From Glossina fuscipes (Eukaryota > Arthropoda > Insecta > Diptera > Glossinidae), in NCBI RefSeq assembly GCF_014805625.2, contig NW_023998414.1, positions 17,365,154 through 17,429,153 on the forward strand: 64,000 bases of DNA. Reading direction: 5' to 3'. Position 1 is the first letter of the stretch; every line of letters begins with the position of its first letter. The notes under the pieces were generated by a model. That model saw only the letters and a list, made by a program, of their open reading frames with translations, was not told the DNA's origin and did no database searches. The translations under genes and the position numbers were made by a program. Positions 60,251 through 64,000 of this stretch are shown one piece after another.

Positions 60251-61399
60251 TCCTCGAAATCGTCTCAGATAGCAGTATCGAGAATGCATTTATATATGTA
60301 AGCATGTATGTACGTATTAAAAGTTATAAGATGACTTTTTCTGAGTGCTTAAAAGCGAGCACTTTAATTAATGCCAATGTGTCCGCTTACTTTTAAGAAG
60401 TTTTCAAATTTTTTGTTTTCATTTACATTTTAATACAATGCATGTCGAGTTTTGTTAATATCCCTTGCGGCATGTGCGTGTGAGTGGTTTTTATCTACCT
60501 TAAAAGTCGGCAAAAGTTTTTTCATCTTCAAGAGTTTACGAAACGTTTCGTTGCATGTATTTACATTTGTATAACATTCCCCATGCGGCATACGTGCATT
60601 TCATACTTTGTTACGCATTTTTATTAGTCAACAGTCCGGCTTTATTACGTAATTATGTTATATCTATGCTAAGCTGTACACATATATGCCTACGTGAAGG
60701 TATGCATATTAGTTCGCATGCAAACTATATATATATTCCACTCATGAATAAATACAAATGCATGCATTTGCATATATATATATTCTTAAATATTTTGTTT
60801 TATATTTTAATTACAATCTCAATCACGAAAACTATACTAAATTGTGTATTTAGCAGATAAAAATCAAAAACAAAGAAAAAAATAAATAAATAAAAATAAG
60901 GAATAAAAGTAAAAGAAAAAGAAGAAAGTAACATTTGTAAATTTTACTGCAAGTCTTAAAAGAAGAAAAGTAAAACCAAAATCGAAAGCAAAAATTTATT
61001 CAGAACAAATTGAATCCTTTGATAACCATTATCCAATTACTTTTGCTTTTACTCCTTCCAATGAATGCATAGTACCGGAATTATAATAAATAACGTATAA
61101 AATAAAAAACAAAAATGATGTCTGATCACCATACAAATGCTTCCCCTTCATCGGAACATTTTTATGAGACGGGGCTCCGAAAAACACATGTTTGTAGTCC
61201 AAACTGACCGCAGCAAATTTATACGCCCGATCGCTATTCGATAGGCTAATACTTATCATCCATATTTCACATAAGGGTGTAATGTTTTTAAAAATGTCCA
61301 CATGGGTAGCGATCCAAAAACGATATTGCATCCGCTCTCAACTTTCCACATTTATTTTATTTGTTATGGATTTTTTTCGAGAAGATATCTTTAAATTGT
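60251..61399. other. A+T-rich stretch with no supported gene
   Basis: A 100-codon minus-strand frame at 61331-61029 (contains YKFAAVSLDYKHVFFGAPSH) is protein-like but unrecognised and without clear splice sites. The remainder is A+T-rich, with A-rich sequence at 60860-60990. Confidence 0.4.
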
Positions 61400-61660
61400 A
61401 TTGGGAATGGTCGCAAAAATGATCCAATCCAATCCCGTTTTACACAGTTTTCGATCTTGACCTAGAATATGTCAGTGCAGGTAATTTCGTTAAAATGTTC
61501 GGAAAATTGCAATCTCTAGCTTGAACGAGAAAGTAGCTAGACAGATATCAGACAAATAGACGGATAGACATACATAAAATAATTCGGAAAATAATTCCTA
61601 ATCGATTAATATAACAAAAAGTTGGATATTGCTTATATCTTGCCCTTGATATGTATAGGA
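61400..61660 (+). repeat. Palindrome-ended dispersed repeat, decayed copy
   Basis: The copy contains 'gggaatggtcgcaaaaatga', 'gaccta..atatgtcagtgca', 'gacagatatcagacaaatag' and 'ttcctaatcgattaatataa' in family order. Both ends are decayed. Confidence 0.5.
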
Positions 61661-62432
61661 TATATAGGTCTATAGTCAGATTTTAAACGATCTTCAAGGT
61701 GATGTACAAGTAAAACTATATCGTAGTGCATAACACTATGATAATTGCACGCCATTGAACAGTTTCTAGACTTGAAGCCACAGCAGATGCGCTATAGTTT
61801 CTTCAAAGAACACACAACGTCATCTTTTCGATCGCAAAAACGGATTTGTCGTAGATAACCTTTGTGTATAACGATTGATTTAAAGGAACATGCTATTGAT
61901 AGTCATGGGATACTGCTGTGACGCTTAAAGAATAATGAATTTATCATCGAAACTTTGGAATGCCTAAACAAGGCTTTACTAAGCTGTCTATCATATTCAC
62001 AAGACATTCTATCCATTTGGATTGGCACTTCTTTCTATCCCACTACCGGTCCCATTATTAATAGAGAATGTCAGTTAATGAATTCGTGCATGGTAAACCT
62101 TAAAAGCCAAATGCTATTCGAACAATTCACCAACGATTCACAACAGTTCATAGATCAATATAATACCATCAATATAATATCATTGTATTCTATATATACT
62201 GTATACTAGAAGTTTAATTTCCCTTAAAAGTCAAGAGTTCAAAATTTATAACAATAATAATAACTTACTAATAAGTTACATGGATGCTATGCATCATAAA
62301 TACTTAACGAAGCACTACTCTCAGCTGTATGTGCTCTATTGACGGGTATTCTCATTGGTTCACAAGAATTACGTTTTGTGAAATGTTGCAACGGAGCGTT
62401 TGTTATTCAATCTGGGAGAATTTAAGTAAAAT
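61661..62432. other. A+T-rich stretch with no supported gene
   Basis: An 84-codon plus-strand frame at 61955-62209 (begins MECLNKALLSCLSYSQDI) is unrecognised and has no clear splice sites. Confidence 0.45.
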
Positions 62433-62560
62433 ACCAGAGTATATTAAGTTCGTGCGGATGTATATAACATCCAGGAAGACTTGAGACCGACCCATCTCTT
62501 ATTGTATCGATCGATTCAAAATCACTCTCTTAATTGGTCTAAGCTTGTCTGTCCATATGT
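62433..62560 (-). repeat. Palindrome-ended dispersed repeat, 3' fragment in reverse
   Basis: The plus strand reads 'gtatattaagttcgtgcgga', 'tgtatataacatccagg' and 'cgatcgattcaaaatcactc', then 'gtctgtccatatgtccgta'. This is the reverse of the family 3' part, as in the copy at 55412. Confidence 0.5.
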
Positions 62561-64000
62561 CCGTATGTTTTGTTTACTTAACTTACCGTGGCCAACTATA
62601 ATCTTTTAGCTTGTTCTAAAATAAACTTTAAATTTTAACTTAAGCTTTCAAGAACAATAGAAAATTTCAATTTTAACCGAAAAGAGATATGAAAGCTTGT
62701 GTTTTCAAAAAAGAAAAAAAAGCTCATACGAGTAATCGTGGCATGTGTGTTTGCCCATATAAATAGTGAAAAGCTTTCGATAGCTATGATTTCGAATAGC
62801 GACCTCTCTTGACAATTGCGAGAATTACATATATGCCTTAAGCCATTCGACCCAAAAAGCTTTTTGGCGCTTTTCAAAATACAATTTGTTTTGCACAGTT
62901 TTTTTTTTCTTTTATATTGCATTTTGGATTATCGAGAAAGAAGAGAATCAACCAACTTTCAAGCTAAAAGCTTTAAAATCTCATATCCTTACTTAAGACT
63001 TAAAAGCTTAAAAGGGATTGTCTATTATGCAAATGTATAAAATAAACTCAAATATCTCGCTTTTATAAATGACGTGATATTTAAAGTCTTAATGCTGTCT
63101 TTCTTTTTATGTAATTAATTTTCAACCTATAAACAGTACATAATTCCGTTAGTTTGGTTAAGTTAATGTGATGGCCAATTAAAATACATAATATTACATA
63201 CATTATTGTAATAAATCCACCATAAAATCTGGTTGTCTACGGTAAACGAATTTCATATTAATATTATAAAATCAGCGAAAAAATAAACGTACACGTACGT
63301 TCAGGAAACACTATCCTTTAATTGAGGCCGGTTTATGGTTATCGATCGTAATTCGAATATGTTACGGCATAGCGATTTTACAAACACAAGATTGTTTACT
63401 CGATAGTAAGACACATGCAATATTGTATCGATAGCTATAAATTCTCTGCTCGTTACATCGAGTGTATAATCAAGCCATAGCTACCGAGTTTACTCGATAT
63501 TGATTTGAACATAATATATTCGCGGTCCCAAAAGAAGACGTACCTAGTACAATAACATACTGGATAAAAGCACCCTCTTTAAAAGCATAAATTAGTTGGC
63601 TCACGTCTGCATATCGTGTTATTTTTGAGCTTCAAATAAGTCCAGTCCGTTTACGGAAAGCATTATTTTCCTCATTTAACTCGAAAAAAATTACTGCCGA
63701 ATCCGAAAGTTATGGTGCAAGTCGGTGGAGCTAAAAGTATCGACAGCGCAGTCGAAAATGCGTGGTAACCCCGTTTGAGGGGCTTAGCTGCTTTGATATG
63801 CTGCCGTCCAAAGAAGAAATGTGTCATCAATAACTGACACAATTTAGTCAATCATTGCAGAAGTGGCGATCGAAATATGTAAAATAAAGCCTGACATAAA
63901 ACCTATAATCTTTAGTTTGCTCCTGAACATCAAACACTACTTGCGCCACTCAATGTGAATACAATTACATATTGTTTCACATAGATTAGCTGCACGTTTA
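62561..64000. other. A+T-rich stretch to the window end, no supported gene
   Basis: Frames at 62635-63040 are short and unrecognised. An 8-base TATCGATA palindrome lies at 63426-63433 and 'tttactcgata' occurs twice (63397 and 63490). The last 300 bases are less A+T-rich, with broken short frames that I could not identify. Confidence 0.45.

Noticed and set aside
1..64000. CRISPR arrays, prophage, operons, rRNA
   Set aside because: No spaced direct repeats, no ribosome-binding-site-led gene strings and no long prokaryotic frames; the sequence is eukaryotic in character.

Overview
The window looks like non-coding nuclear DNA of an insect, most probably a higher fly (Diptera) and perhaps a tephritid fruit fly. 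The reasons are strong A+T richness, very many short microsatellites and poly(A)/poly(T) tracts, several decayed mariner transposons, introns of about 65 bases where a gene can be modelled, and a dispersed short repeat with the dipteran-type end 'tatcctgtaccacaagtgg'. The fly assignment is an inference from memory of such repeats, not a database result. A run of 10 N inside a CA repeat at 25105-25114 marks an assembly gap. There are no bacterial or phage operons, no CRISPR arrays and no rRNA, and I could support no complete tRNA.

Gene content is very low. Three places look like real exons of genes with long introns: (i) a 403-base open exon on the minus strand at 40763-41165, bounded by a good acceptor and a GTATGT donor; (ii) a modelled 3' gene end on the minus strand at 23943-23575, made of three exons joined in a consistent frame by two consensus introns of 65 and 67 bases; (iii) a 69-base cassette-like exon on the plus strand at 26226-26294, with a long pyrimidine-rich acceptor and a perfect GTAAGT donor. 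I recognise none of their products. The two minus-strand models could belong to one long gene, but nothing in the sequence proves it.

Mobile DNA explains most of the rest. A dispersed family with palindromic ends (possibly a non-autonomous Helitron/Helentron-like family) has about eleven copies: plus strand at 240, 2702, 8193, 48627, 49547, 53225 and 61400; minus strand at 16275, 36630, 55412 and 62433. Three mariner relics occur at 17406-18516 (terminal inverted repeats still visible), 19001-19640 and 28835-29052. A different repeat of 1.1-1.3 kb occurs twice (33432-34588 and 51165-52457); both copies end in poly(A). Other dispersed-repeat fragments are at 21850-22080 and 46917-47215. A 206-base direct tandem duplication lies at 58486-58880 and a 33-base duplication at 60185-60250.

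The remaining sequence is A+T-rich with scattered simple repeats, and most short open frames there are what chance would give. I found no evidence for a novel multi-gene biological system. The points most worth following are the three exon models, the palindrome-ended repeat family and the twice-present poly(A)-tailed repeat.
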